A stretch of DNA of 64,000 bases from Planctomycetia bacterium. GTDB lineage: Bacteria; Planctomycetota; Planctomycetia; Pirellulales; Thermoguttaceae. This document shows positions 1-9,193 of this stretch, in pieces (position 1 is the stretch's first letter; the number at the start of each line of letters is the position of its first letter). The stretch is from contig JAUNBG010000005.1 in assembly GCA_030527205.1 (NCBI GenBank), forward strand, positions 62,001 through 126,000. The letters are read 5' to 3'. The position numbers were made by a program, and so were the translations under genes. A model generated the notes under the pieces. The model ran no database searches. It saw only the letters and a program-made list of their open reading frames with translations, and had not been told where the DNA came from.

Positions 1-3000
1 CGTTCATAATAGGCTTGACGAAGAAAGTTTCGGACTTCTTCGGATGAAACCTTTTCTGTATCAATATGAACCTGAAAATAATCGCCCTGGCCGGCTGCGT
101 TGACTCGAACAGCAACGGCATTTTCGCCGAATGCTCTTTTCAACATTGCTTCCGCTAAATCAATGAGAGCCAAACCTCGAAAGAAATTAGTTCCTTTTAA
201 ACGATGAAATTCGATATTATCCGTTTTGAGAAGCGATTCGTCGTCTAATCCGCAACAGAAATCAAAAGGACGAGCTTCCATATTTTTTAACCAAAGATTG
301 AGGCGGTTCTCTTTTTTCGTATTCTTTTCCCAGGAAAGCTCGCGCATGAGATCATTTTTGGACGGCAGTTTTTGAGGATCAATTTCAAAGCAACAATCGC
401 CTCGCTGCGAAAGCGTTATCATTTCAATCCAGGAATCGGGATGATTCATTAAATAAAAATTTTTGGCAACTTCCGCATACAAATAAGCGATCATACTCCG
501 TAATGGAACGCCTATTATATTTTTCAATTCGGGACTTCGAAAAATCGGTTCTCGCCAACCTTGAAAAAGAGACGCAAAAGTCGACTGCGATCGTTGAACC
601 GCTTCGGCTTCGGAACAACCAAAACAACGTTTGAGCTCGGATTGATAAAAAGAAAAGTTCGATATAATCTGCTTTTGAAGTTCTGTTTTAGCTATCCATA
701 AAGGCAATTTTAAAAGATAATTTTTGATTTTCTGTTGATTCTCAAAATTTAAAACGCCGTTATTCAAAAGATCATTTTGAATTTCTTGAAAAAGATCAAG
801 GTCAAGCGGAATTTGTAAAAGGATTGCGGCAATTTCAGCAGCTTTTCCAGTCATTTTTCGAAATTCCGTTGTCGTTAGAATCGCAGGCGAGTTTGAGCGA
901 ATATTGTCCGAATAAAATCCGCCTGACCAACGAAAAGCGACGCTGTCCCGCTCAGCAGAATAAGGGAAAATGACTTGATATCGATGGGAAGGAATCGGAT
1001 ATGTTCCTAAAATCGCATAATTGTCGCGCGAATTTGACGACAAAAGGGTTCCTTTGCCAACTTGACCCTTTTGAACCGTTGCCTGATCTAATGAACCAGC
1101 GCGAACCCCTGTTCCGTATTCCGCTTGACAGGCCAAATGAATCAACTGATCATTCGTTAATCCGAATCCGAAAAGAGCGTTTAACCCATTTTTCATTGCT
1201 ATAGTAACAGCGCTGGATGACGAAAATCCCCCTTGCGGAATTGATCCGGAACTCATAATTCTAAGTCCGAGAAATCGATTTTTCCCAAGTTTTTGCTGAA
1301 TTTTGTCCCCTGCGGAACCTTCGCGGCAGGTTCGTAATGACGCAATAACATTTCCAATTAACGAAAAAGGACGACGCATATTATTGCTGACCCAGAGCGA
1401 TTCAGGGGGAAGCGGAATTGATTTTTGACGCCGCATTTCAAGTTCATGGTCGCTAAAATATCCGAGAGAAAGAAGAAGGGTTTCGCTCATTTTGGCGCCA
1501 AATTCTTCATAGGAATACCAATCACGGATTTTTTCATCGGGATACATGATTTCGTTATCCGATTCAATCGAATCGACGGACTCTCGAAATTGCGGATCAA
1601 TAGGAAAAAGATGAACTCGATGATCATCGGTTTCTTGAATCAAAACGACAATTTGTTCCGATCCCTTTTCGTCTTTCGCTCCAATGGGCGTTTGCCAGGC
1701 AGGTCCCAAAAAACGTCCCATATCTGGATGCATAAAGGCAATTCGCAAACGACCGCCTGAAATGCCAATCGAAAAAGGTTGATCGAAATTGAAATTTTGC
1801 TTTTCTATTTGAGCTGTTTGCCAAAGCTCGCGAAGTTGTCGACAAATGGACGCCGTTTGACCGATCGGTCGATTGGATCGGATGACTCTTGCCGCTTCAA
1901 GAATTTCTTTTTCCGTTTGATTATATTGATCAAAAACCGATTTGAGTTCTTCAAGATTTTCTGCTCGCGTTACATCGGCGCAGAGAATCGAATATTCCTG
2001 ATCATTGGGGCGAACCGTTAAAGAACGAATTATGCCCCCTTCCTGAGCAATTCGTTCAATAATATCCGTTAAATAAAATTGATTTTGCGTATTTTGGTTT
2101 GATAAGAATATCAAATGTTTCATTAATGTTCTTGCCCGAATGACATAAAGGGGACAATTTCCTTCTGTCAACGAAAGCAGCGCGTTTGTAACAAGCTGAT
2201 CTTCTGCTCGTTTTTCTGAATTGAATTCTTCATTGATTGTTTTTTCCTGTTGATAAGTTCGCAAAGAAATTTTATCGTTTGCTGGCGAAAAAGACGATTC
2301 TGATTCGATTATTGTCGCAGCTTGTTCGTTGTTTAAAGCGGATTGGGGTTGTTTGGATAATAAATCAAAAGCAGACAAGTTCGATTCATTTTGTCGTTGA
2401 TTTTTGAGATAATCGCTGAAGTATTCAATGATGTCATTTTCTTCGATTATTTTAACGATATTTTGATTTTTATCTCTAATAATGCGTCCTTTTCCCCGGT
2501 TTCGCGGATATTCATAATGAGCAGTCAACAACGTCAGATCAGCTTCCTTTGGCTGTTTTTTATCCAATTGAGACCATTTTGGGGGGGGATTGAAATGATT
2601 GGCTTCTTCGCCTTTGATTAATTGATCGAAATCCTGATTGGTTTTGTTGTTTGTTTGTCCGCAATGAAGGTTGATAATCGATTGGAATGTTTTGGACGGA
2701 ACAATGCGGTCGCCCATCGAAATAACGATTATTGGATTTTTTTCAAGTAAACCAGAAACGCAGAAGGCTTCATAAACAGCCCAGGCGGTTCCTCCTGTTG
2801 GATTATCTGAAAGAACATAAATATTATTGTCTCCCAGAGCCTGAGAAACTTCTTCAGATTTATAACCAACGATTCCAATAACGGAAGCATTTGGATTCCA
2901 TTTTCGAAAAGCGTCAATGGAATGTTTTGCTAAAGGAGTTCCGCAAACGGATTGAATACATTTCGGTTCTTTGCCAAATCTCGTTCCTTTTCCTGCCGCA

Positions 3001-3110
3001 AGCAGAAGCAAAATCGGTTGCTTTCCATTGATTTGCTGTCGAAGATTCTTCGGATCAATTAATTTTTCTGGACGCAGAGAAACCTGTTGATAAATTGGAT
3101 AATTTTCCAT
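1..3110 (-). CDS. Fused sugar nucleotidyltransferase / GHMP kinase (partial, C-terminus off the window)
   Basis: One uninterrupted frame of 1036 codons runs from an ATG at 3110 to the left edge, so the C-terminus is missing. Residues about 32-120 are a nucleotidyltransferase (GlmU/MobA-like) head: the signature LLLLAAGKGTRFG (residues 34-46), then KEPKCIQSVCGTPL. Around residues 500-560 a second module begins, and near residues 612-633 it carries the GHMP-kinase ATP loop PQGGFSSSSA, preceded by a segment GRLRIAFMHPDMGR where galactokinases have their substrate motif. The order nucleotidyltransferase then sugar kinase resembles bifunctional fucokinase/GDP-fucose pyrophosphorylase, in which the kinase makes sugar-1-phosphate and the other half activates it to an NDP-sugar. 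The substrate cannot be read from the sequence. No signal peptide; presumably cytoplasmic. A run of eight G on the plus strand (2581-2588) encodes PPP. A MITE-like repeat lies 66 bp upstream of the start. Architecture confident, sugar specificity unknown. Confidence 0.8.
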   Translation of the reverse strand, partial: MENYPIYQQVSLRPEKLIDPKNLRQQINGKQPILLLLAAGKGTRFGKEPKCIQSVCGTPLAKHSIDAFRKWNPNASVIGIVGYKSEEVSQALGDNNIYVLSDNPTGGTAWAVYEAFCVSGLLEKNPIIVISMGDRIVPSKTFQSIINLHCGQTNNKTNQDFDQLIKGEEANHFNPPPKWSQLDKKQPKEADLTLLTAHYEYPRNRGKGRIIRDKNQNIVKIIEENDIIEYFSDYLKNQRQNESNLSAFDLLSKQPQSALNNEQAATIIESESSFSPANDKISLRTYQQEKTINEEFNSEKRAEDQLVTNALLSLTEGNCPLYVIRARTLMKHLIFLSNQNTQNQFYLTDIIERIAQEGGIIRSLTVRPNDQEYSILCADVTRAENLEELKSVFDQYNQTEKEILEAARVIRSNRPIGQTASICRQLRELWQTAQIEKQNFNFDQPFSIGISGGRLRIAFMHPDMGRFLGPAWQTPIGAKDEKGSEQIVVLIQETDDHRVHLFPIDPQFRESVDSIESDNEIMYPDEKIRDWYSYEEFGAKMSETLLLSLGYFSDHELEMRRQKSIPLPPESLWVSNNMRRPFSLIGNVIASLRTCREGSAGDKIQQKLGKNRFLGLRIMSSGSIPQGGFSSSSAVTIAMKNGLNALFGFGLTNDQLIHLACQAEYGTGVRAGSLDQATVQKGQVGKGTLLSSNSRDNYAILGTYPIPSHRYQVIFPYSAERDSVAFRWSGGFYSDNIRSNSPAILTTTEFRKMTGKAAEIAAILLQIPLDLDLFQEIQNDLLNNGVLNFENQQKIKNYLLKLPLWIAKTELQKQIISNFSFYQSELKRCFGCSEAEAVQRSQSTFASLFQGWREPIFRSPELKNIIGVPLRSMIAYLYAEVAKNFYLMNHPDSWIEMITLSQRGDCCFEIDPQKLPSKNDLMRELSWEKNTKKENRLNLWLKNMEARPFDFCCGLDDESLLKTDNIEFHRLKGTNFFRGLALIDLAEAMLKRAFGENAVAVRVNAAGQGDYFQVHIDTEKVSSEEVRNFLRQAYYE

Positions 3111-3175
3111 TTGATAAAATTTATATGGGACATTTTTGATTATTCGAGACAAAAACTTGATGACAATATTCTTTT

Positions 3176-3281
3176 AGGAAGTCCTAAAAAACTGTTTTTT
3201 GCAATAAACTCCAATCAGGAAACGTCGCGAAAACAGGTTCTGCGGACGATCGCGTTCCCGGCGGGTTTTTTGGAACCTCTT
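3176..3281 (+). repeat. MITE-like palindromic element, copy A
   Basis: About 106 bp with imperfect terminal inverted repeats (AGGAAGTCCTAAAAAACTG at the left, GGGTTTTTTGGAACCTCT at the right) and the family's internal block GCAATAAACTC...CAGGAAACGTCGCGAAAAC...GCGGACG. Same orientation as copies B, C and D. It sits 66 bp before the start codon of the nucleotidyltransferase/kinase gene. Confidence 0.8.
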
Positions 3282-3342
3282 TTTTATATCAAGATATTTT
3301 GTTTGAAATCAAAAAAGAATTGAGAAGAAAATCTAAAAATAA

Positions 3343-3367
3343 ACAGCCGACAAAAATTGCCGGCTGT
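3343..3367 (-). terminator. Rho-independent terminator (leftward)
   Basis: Read on the minus strand, an 11-bp stem (ACAGCCGGCAA pairing with TTGTCGGCTGT, one G-U pair) with a TTT loop is followed by a T-rich tail TTATTTTTAG. It lies about 320 bp beyond the pgk stop and before the nucleotidyltransferase/kinase gene, so it probably ends the pgk transcript. Confidence 0.7.
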
Positions 3368-3496
3368 CCAGAAAGGAATGATTATTGGAATCAATACTCA
3401 ATGTTGTTCGATTAAATAATGAATACCGAAACGGGAAAGGATAACCGCTTTTGCCCTTTCGTCATTTGATTTTCAACATTTGGCCGTCGTTTTCGG

Positions 3497-3536
3497 TTTG
3501 CGAAACAACGATCTGATTTGCGAAACAACGGTCTGA
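3497..3536. repeat. 20-bp tandem repeat, two copies
   Basis: Two adjacent units TTTGCGAAACAACGATCTGA and TTTGCGAAACAACGGTCTGA, differing at one base; part of a third unit may precede them (GGTTTGCG...). Lies between the leftward terminator and pgk. Confidence 0.75.
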
Positions 3537-3550
3537 ATTGAATCGGCTTG

Positions 3551-3660
3551 AAGCGAGTTCTAAAAACTCATTTTTTCAAACTTTTGTCATTTTGAAATTC
3601 GATTTTGATCGAGTCAAATGATTTGAAAAATCGTATTTTCGAGGTTTTTAGAACTTCTTT
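3551..3660 (+). repeat. Degenerate MITE-like palindrome, copy G
   Basis: The ends match the family (GAGTTCTAAAAAC at 3555-3567; GTTTTTAGAACTTC at 3644-3657) but the interior is diverged, including an AT-rich palindromic core. It begins 27 bp beyond the pgk stop and could act as a 3' hairpin of that transcript. Confidence 0.55.
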
Positions 3661-3686
3661 TGAATATAATCGAACGAACATGGGAA

Positions 3687-4874
3687 TCAAGCAACGTCGT
3701 CAAGGGCTTCGACGGCGGCAAATTTTTGACCTTCAAGCATTGCCAGGCTCGCGCCGCCGCCTGTGCTGACATGAGAAACTTTGTCGGCAAATCCAAGCTG
3801 TTGAATCGCCGCAGCGCTGTCGCCTCCGCCGATTATGCTGATCGAATCGCTATCGGCAATGGCTTGAGCAACAGCTTTTGTGCCAGCATCAAAAGGCGGC
3901 ATTTCGCAAACGCCCATTGGCCCGTTCCAAACGACAGTTTTGGCATTTTTAACAATATCGGCATACATTTTCGCGGTTTCCGGTCCAATATCAAGACCTT
4001 CATAATCGTCAGGAATTTGACCTGCGGCAATAATCATTTTATTGCAATCCGCTTTGAAATCATCGCCTGCATTTGTATCAACAGGAAGAACGAGTTTATC
4101 GCCGCCGGAAGCCAATAATTCTTTTGCAAGTTCAACTTTGTCCGGTTCAACCAGACTTTTCCCAACTTTTCCCCCTTGAGCCAAAGAAAAAGTATAAGCC
4201 ATTGCGCCGCCGATTAAAACTTTATCGCAAATTCCCAAAAGATTTTTGATGACCATGATTTTGTCTGAAACTTTTGCGCCGCCAAGAATCGCAACGAAAG
4301 GACGTTTCGGATTACTGATCGCGTCTGTCAGATATTTGATTTCTTTTTCAACGAGAAAACCGCAAACCTTTGGTTTGGCGCCCATTGAATTGGGGACGGC
4401 AACCATTGACGCGTCGGTTCGATGACAGGTTCCGAAGGCGTCGTTGACATAAATATCAGCGAAGGAAGCCAATTGTTCTGCAAAATCGGCCAACCCTTTT
4501 TTCTCGCCTGGTTGAAAACGAAGATTTTCAAGAATAACGACTTCGCCATTTTTTAAGGACGCAACCTTGGCTTTGGCGTCTTCGCCGACTGTATCTGTTG
4601 CGAAATAGACTTGATTGGGGATCAGTTCGCCGAGTCGAACGGCGGTCGGTTTGAGCGTATATTTGGCATCCGGAGCATCTTTGGGACGTCCAAGATGACT
4701 CATCAAGACGACGCGTCCGCCGCGGTCCAAAACAGATTTAATCGTCGGAAGCGCCATTTGAATTCGGCGATCATCCGTTATATTTCCGTTTTCGTCAAGC
4801 GGAACGTTAAAGTCAACTCGAATTAAAACGCATTTTCCTGCAACATCAACATTAGCAATAGTCTTTTTTGCCAT
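3687..4874 (-). CDS. pgk: Phosphoglycerate kinase
   Basis: Glycolytic cytoplasmic enzyme that moves the acyl phosphate of 1,3-bisphosphoglycerate to ADP, forming ATP and 3-phosphoglycerate. The 395-residue product is the normal bacterial length. Visible family motifs are the N-terminal substrate loop [12 protein letters not shown] (about residues 19-30), MSHLGRPK (about 58-65), the hinge/nucleotide segment [11 protein letters not shown] (near 195-205), WNGPMGVCE (near 315-323) and the C-terminal GGGDSAAAI and [13 protein letters not shown] loops. The ATG at 4874 has a purine-rich site (AAAAGG) about 8 bp before it. It stands alone between repeat-rich gaps; a hairpin terminator lies downstream at 3343-3367. 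All key regions look intact. Confidence 0.98.
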   Translation of the reverse strand: MAKKTIANVDVAGKCVLIRVDFNVPLDENGNITDDRRIQMALPTIKSVLDRGGRVVLMSHLGRPKDAPDAKYTLKPTAVRLGELIPNQVYFATDTVGEDAKAKVASLKNGEVVILENLRFQPGEKKGLADFAEQLASFADIYVNDAFGTCHRTDASMVAVPNSMGAKPKVCGFLVEKEIKYLTDAISNPKRPFVAILGGAKVSDKIMVIKNLLGICDKVLIGGAMAYTFSLAQGGKVGKSLVEPDKVELAKELLASGGDKLVLPVDTNAGDDFKADCNKMIIAAGQIPDDYEGLDIGPETAKMYADIVKNAKTVVWNGPMGVCEMPPFDAGTKAVAQAIADSDSISIIGGGDSAAAIQQLGFADKVSHVSTGGGASLAMLEGQKFAAVEALDDVA

Positions 4875-5787
4875 TTCAGACCTTTTCGTTTCGGATTAAG
4901 AACGTTGTTTTTGACGACAAATATTTAACATAATCTTGATTTGTAAAAAAGGAATTTCCTTTTTATTAATGACTTGTTAAATATTTTAATGAGCGCATAG
5001 AGCTCATAAAATTCCTACAAAATATTATTTTACTTTAATCAGTGCTTTTTGAAAAGTCCCTGCAAGAACTTCTATTTAGAGATAAATTTTTTTTATTTTG
5101 TAAAATATTCCAAAATGAACAATCCAAGCTCAACTTTTATTTCTAACAGATATTCGCAACACAAAACTTAGCAACGTTGTATTCATTGTTAAATCGAAAT
5201 ACAGAACTTTCCCTGTTTCTCAATGTCAAATCTAGACGCAAAAACCAATATATAGATTGAAAAAATGAATCACGCAGCAAATATATATTTTCTCAATTAT
5301 AAATATAAAAATGTTCTGGCAATATAAAATTTATGACGCAGATGAATTTTGGGTCAAAAAGATATTTTTAAGATTATTTAATATTCAGAACTTTTTCCAG
5401 GAAAGTTCTAAAAACCTGTTTCTTGCAATAAACTCAATTCAGGAAACGTCGCAAAAACCATTTTTTGCGGACGAGACATCCGCGCTCCCTGCGGTTTTTG
5501 GGAACTTCCTTCCTATTCTTAAATTGACAACGTTGTCTTGAACGGCTCTTTTGAGATTACTGAACAAAGATTATTGAATTGAGATCACTGATTATTGTCT
5601 GTTTGATGTTTTTAAAAAAGCCGCGTTCCAACAAAATGAATCTGAAGAAAAAACTGATACGAAAAACACAAAAAATAAGAAAATTCTTCTAAAAATAACG
5701 AAACAGGCAAACTCGTTTAACATCATAAAAACAGGGTTAAACCAATAAAAAAAAGGCTTTTTGAATTTTTTCAAAAAACCTTTATAA
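4875..5787. other. AT-rich intergenic region
   Basis: About 910 bp between pgk and tRNA-Val. Apart from MITE-like copy B (5399-5510) I see nothing recognisable. Short open frames here overlap the repeat or the tRNA and show no coding character. Confidence 0.5.
5399..5510 (+). repeat. MITE-like palindromic element, copy B
   Basis: 112 bp; ends AGGAAAGTTCTAAAAACCTG and GGTTTTTGGGAACTTCCT. Internal block GCAATAAACTCAATTCAGG, then AACGTCGCAAAAACC and the small hairpin GCGGACGAGACATCCGC, as in the other copies. Confidence 0.85.
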
Positions 5788-5862
5788 TGGACGATACAGG
5801 ACTCGAACCTGTGACCTTCTGGGTGTAAACCAGACGCTCTAACCAAACTGAGCTAATCGTCC
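5788..5862 (-). tRNA. tRNA-Val (anticodon UAC)
   Basis: Read on the minus strand the cloverleaf is complete: acceptor stem GGACGAT/ATCGTCC (7 bp), D arm GCTC...GAGC, anticodon stem TCTGG/CCAGA with loop TTTACAC (anticodon TAC, reading GUA and other Val codons), a 5-nt variable loop, and T arm ACAGG TTCGAGT CCTGT. Discriminator base A at 5788. CCA is not encoded. Isolated gene. Confidence 0.95.
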
Positions 5863-6132
5863 AGGAAAAAATGTTGCCGGATGATTTATGTTTTATGGTT
5901 TATAGATTATTTTTCAATGTTTTGATTTTTAAAAATAGATTGAATCGTTTCGATTTTATCTCTTATATAAATTTGCTTTGATTATAATGTATTCAACGAA
6001 CGTTATTACAATTTAAGATAAACAGGTTATAATGGGTTAATGAGAAAGTATTATTTGAAAATAAAAAATAATATGCTTTATTATATCGAAGAAAAAGATT
6101 GCGTCAATTAGTTATCGAGTATATAATGAAAT

Positions 6133-6645
6133 TTGCTCATTTCGCTCAAACTATTATTATTTTTTAAGGAGATCGTTATCGACCCTTCCATAATCAAAAT
6201 AATCGGTTTAATCATTTCCGGCAGTTTGTTGAGTTTTTGTATTTGGCATATCCGAATCCTGAACGTTCGATCTTTTAATTTGAAAAATAATGCAAAAATA
6301 TCAACAAAAGATCATACTTTTCAAAAACGTCAACTGAAACGACGCTTTTGGGTCAGTCTTTTGCTTGGAATCGCCGGCCTTGCAATGTTGATCGGAATTT
6401 ATATGACGCCGCAAGATACCGCCGCCTCCTGGTCGCTTGCTGTCTGGACTTTGGCTTGGTTAATCGCGATTCTTTCCATGTTTTCCGTTATTTGGTTCGC
6501 TCTTTCCGATTATTTAGCCATTCAGTTGCATTATTCAAATGACAGGGAAAAAAGAAAAATCGAAAAAATCTGCCTTGATTACGAGTTGGAAAAATATCGT
6601 CAGGAAGCCGATCAAAAGAAAACAATGCCTCCAAAAGAGAAATAA
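6133..6645 (+). CDS. Hypothetical small membrane protein
   Basis: Up to 170 residues, no family recognised. Three hydrophobic segments are visible: near residues 18-37 (IIKIIGLIISGSLLSFCIW), about 74-90 (FWVSLLLGIAGLAMLIG) and about 98-125 (LAVWTLAWLIAILSMFSVIWF), followed by a charged, Lys/Glu-rich cytoplasmic-looking tail. The start is uncertain: the frame opens with a TTG at 6133, but the only good Shine-Dalgarno (AAGGAG, 6166-6171) lies inside the frame, six bases before an ATC codon at 6178, which would start the protein just before residues DPSIIKIIG. No standard start codon exists at that place. The gene is followed 278 bp later by the DUF58 gene on the same strand. Confidence 0.55.
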   Translation: MLISLKLLLFFKEIVIDPSIIKIIGLIISGSLLSFCIWHIRILNVRSFNLKNNAKISTKDHTFQKRQLKRRFWVSLLLGIAGLAMLIGIYMTPQDTAASWSLAVWTLAWLIAILSMFSVIWFALSDYLAIQLHYSNDREKRKIEKICLDYELEKYRQEADQKKTMPPKEK

Positions 6646-6923
6646 AACCGTCATCGACAGATTGAGCTGGAAACTTTTTTCAACTTTCAGAATCTTTTCA
6701 ATTTTCTTGATTTTTTCGCTCATATTGTTAAAATGTAACGTTTTCATGCGTTTTGTCGATCTGAACGACTGACTTCAAAGCTGGCCGAAGAGGACGATTC
6801 CAGTTTCAACTCAATTGGTTATGCCTCGTTTTTGACGAAAGCGGAGACGAATCGTTCCGCGTTTCCGATCGTTTTTCTGAATCGCCCTTCAATCAATAAT
6901 GAAGAAAAGAAAGTTATGCTTCG

Positions 6924-8639
6924 ATGAATTGGTTCTATTGGCTTTTTCCTGGAATGTTTTTTCCGCTTTTTTTAATTGCGTGTTGTTGGAAAATATATCC
7001 AACCGTTCGAACCGCATTATTGGTTTTGCCATCAATTCTGCTGGCGTTTTGGTTTTTTTGCGTTGACGCCGTTGAAACGCTTTGGCTGATTAATGTTTAT
7101 GATTTCATTCTCGGCGCCTTTTTGGGATTCGACCTTCTGTCGACAGCCTTTTTCAAGGATTTTCGCGTCGAACGCTCCGTTGAACGAATTGCTTCTTTGG
7201 CTGTCGCTCTTCCCGTTCGACTTCGTATTGAAAATCGAACCGGTCGAAACCAAATCATTATGGTTCGCGATGACCTTCTTCCCGAATTTACTTTGATCAA
7301 AACCAATTTGTCCGCAATGGAATCCGTTTCGTCGACAACTGACGATGAAACAATGTTTCAGGATAAAAGCGAAATGAAACGCTTAATTCCTTGCGGAATG
7401 TTCGAAGAAATCCGTTATCAGCTTTTTCCCAATAAACGAGGCGCATTTCAATTGGAATATGTCTATTTGACTCTCTTCGGACTTTTCGGATGCTGGAAAA
7501 AAATGCGAAAAATTCCTTGTCAATCGGAAATATTAGTATATCCAAATCTTCAGCAAATCAGTCAATATGATTTATTGGCGCGATCTCAGCGTCTTCATCA
7601 ATTAGGATTCCGAAAAGTCAGACGAATCGGAGTCGATCATGATTTCGAACGATTACGCGATTATACAACGGACGATCAATATAAATTTATTGACTGGTCG
7701 GCGACCGCCAAACGAAATCGCTTGACCGTTAAAGAGTTTCAAATGTCCAGAAATCAACGAATCATCTTTATGATCGACGCGGGTCGAATGATGACCAATC
7801 TTTACAATATCTCATCCGAAGACTCCTCAAACGCAAAGCAGTCCCATTTTTCCGCATCAAAAGTTCGTTCCCGATTTTTCCAACCGGCAACGCGTTCCCT
7901 TTCCTCCAAAAATGCGATTCAAAAAATATCGCTTCTGGATTATTCGTTCAACGCAATGCTGATGCTCGCTTATATTGCATTAAAACAAGGAGATGAGGTC
8001 GGTTTTTTATGCTTTTCAAATCGCGTTCGTCAATATATTCCGCCGCGGGCAGGATTGAATCAAATGAATCATTTAATTCATGGTTCCTTTGACCTTTTTC
8101 CCGAACCGGTTGAGTCGCGTTACGATCTGGCTTTTTCCTGGCTTTCGAGGCAATGTCGAAAACGATCGCTACTTGTATTTGTAACAAATATCAACGATGA
8201 ACGCAATTCAACTCAAATCGAAGCTCATTTAACTAATCTGACCGGAAGACATTTGCCGCTCGGCATTTTTATTCGAGACCGCGCCTTATTCAGACCGATT
8301 GAAAAATATGAAGAATTGTTGCAAAAGTATCAATCAGAGTCATTGGCTTCGTCAGAAAAAGAACAGGAACAACAGTTCGACAATTCAGACAATGATCAAA
8401 AGAAGCGATCAGAATCATTCGAATCCCAAAAGGAGACGAACATCTTTGATCCTGTTTTACAAAAGAATCCGCAGTTATTTTATCAAGCGGCGGTCGCATC
8501 AGAAATATTGAACTGGCGTCACAAAACAATTCGAGAACTTGCCGCCAAAGGAACGTTGACAATGGATGTTTTTCCCGAACAAATGACCGCTTCGCTTATC
8601 AATAAATATCTCGAAATCAAAGCGCGACATTTGCTCTAA
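6924..8639 (+). CDS. DUF58 domain-containing protein
   Basis: 571 residues. Two N-terminal membrane segments (about residues 5-25 and 32-65) are followed by a beta-rich region and, at about residues 240-265, the DUF58 hallmark RLRDYTTDDQYKFIDWSATAKR (charged D-x-x-x-D...IDW-x-A-T-A-x-R pattern). A vWA-like segment follows, starting FMIDAGRMM. DUF58 proteins are usually encoded beside MoxR AAA ATPases and transglutaminase-like proteins and are thought to help assemble envelope or redox complexes; no MoxR gene is next to this one. Compared with typical members it has an insertion (about residues 295-335) and a polar, Glu/Gln/Ser-rich segment near 475-515. ATG at 6924 was chosen because the hydrophobic N-terminus starts there; the ribosome site is weak. 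Family sure, role unknown. Confidence 0.85.
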   Translation: MNWFYWLFPGMFFPLFLIACCWKIYPTVRTALLVLPSILLAFWFFCVDAVETLWLINVYDFILGAFLGFDLLSTAFFKDFRVERSVERIASLAVALPVRLRIENRTGRNQIIMVRDDLLPEFTLIKTNLSAMESVSSTTDDETMFQDKSEMKRLIPCGMFEEIRYQLFPNKRGAFQLEYVYLTLFGLFGCWKKMRKIPCQSEILVYPNLQQISQYDLLARSQRLHQLGFRKVRRIGVDHDFERLRDYTTDDQYKFIDWSATAKRNRLTVKEFQMSRNQRIIFMIDAGRMMTNLYNISSEDSSNAKQSHFSASKVRSRFFQPATRSLSSKNAIQKISLLDYSFNAMLMLAYIALKQGDEVGFLCFSNRVRQYIPPRAGLNQMNHLIHGSFDLFPEPVESRYDLAFSWLSRQCRKRSLLVFVTNINDERNSTQIEAHLTNLTGRHLPLGIFIRDRALFRPIEKYEELLQKYQSESLASSEKEQEQQFDNSDNDQKKRSESFESQKETNIFDPVLQKNPQLFYQAAVASEILNWRHKTIRELAAKGTLTMDVFPEQMTASLINKYLEIKARHLL

Positions 8640-9193
8640 AACTCTGCATTTGCGATATTTTTACGAAATGAGTATCGCCTGGCCAAAAAGACCATTTCAA
8701 CAATCAATCGTTTTTCGGGACATTAATAACTCAAAGAACAAACGTCAGTACTTTCGCCGGTTTGGTACCCGTTCACGGAAACTTCGTCGAATTCAAAAAA
8801 CAGCGGCCGCTGTTAAAGATACAGCGTTTTTCCCGGTCTTTGTAATGTATTGAAATTTTTCGCGCGGCGCAGCGGAAACGCAAAAACACTGTTTTTTGGA
8901 ACTTCCGATTTCGTTGATATTTAAATCGTTTTTAAAACGGCGGTTCCATTGGAAAAAGAATCGGTTTTGGAGTTTTTATCCTGTTCGCCGCGCCGCCGCG
9001 TCTCTGCGCGAAAATCCTTTATTGCAAGGCTTTTCGATTTCAGAATTTTTCATTACAACAAAAAATCACTGTAAATCACGCAACACAAGCGGCGAATATT
9101 CACACTTCGGCGACACACTTTCTTCTTCAGAGCGGCTCCGCTTCGCTCCTGTGCGTTCATTCGACCGCCTGTGGACTTACTCAAACATTTGAA
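8640..9193. other. Intergenic region with repeat fragments
   Basis: Between convergent genes (DUF58 and SUMF1). It holds a half-site of the MITE-like family (TGTTTTTTGGAACTTCC at about 8890-8906) and the left copy of a ~54-bp direct repeat (9014-9067). No gene is evident. Confidence 0.5.
9014..9067 (+). repeat. Direct repeat flanking the SUMF1 gene, left copy
   Basis: Shares CCTTTATTGCAAG-CTTTTCGATTTCAGAATTTT and TTACAACAAA-AATC with 10024-10077, differing at a few bases. The two copies lie in the same orientation about 1.0 kb apart on either side of the SUMF1 gene. Confidence 0.75.

Larger units (their letters stand above)
3111..3686. other. Intergenic region dense in repeats
   Basis: This gap holds, in order, one MITE-like palindrome (3176-3281), a hairpin terminator pointing left (3343-3367), a 20-bp tandem repeat (3497-3536) and a second, diverged palindrome (3551-3660) just after the pgk stop. 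I find no convincing protein-coding gene in it. The stretch between the terminator and pgk could be a long 3' untranslated region or a small RNA, but nothing identifies one. Confidence 0.6.

Noticed and set aside
3497-3536. CRISPR-like repeat
   Set aside because: Two adjacent 20-bp units without spacers and no cas genes nearby; a simple tandem duplication.
5592-5846. Open frame on the minus strand overlapping the tRNA-Val gene
   Set aside because: Its N-terminal part is the reading of the tRNA itself (the GxHPEGHRFESC pattern typical of tRNA overlaps); no ribosome site.
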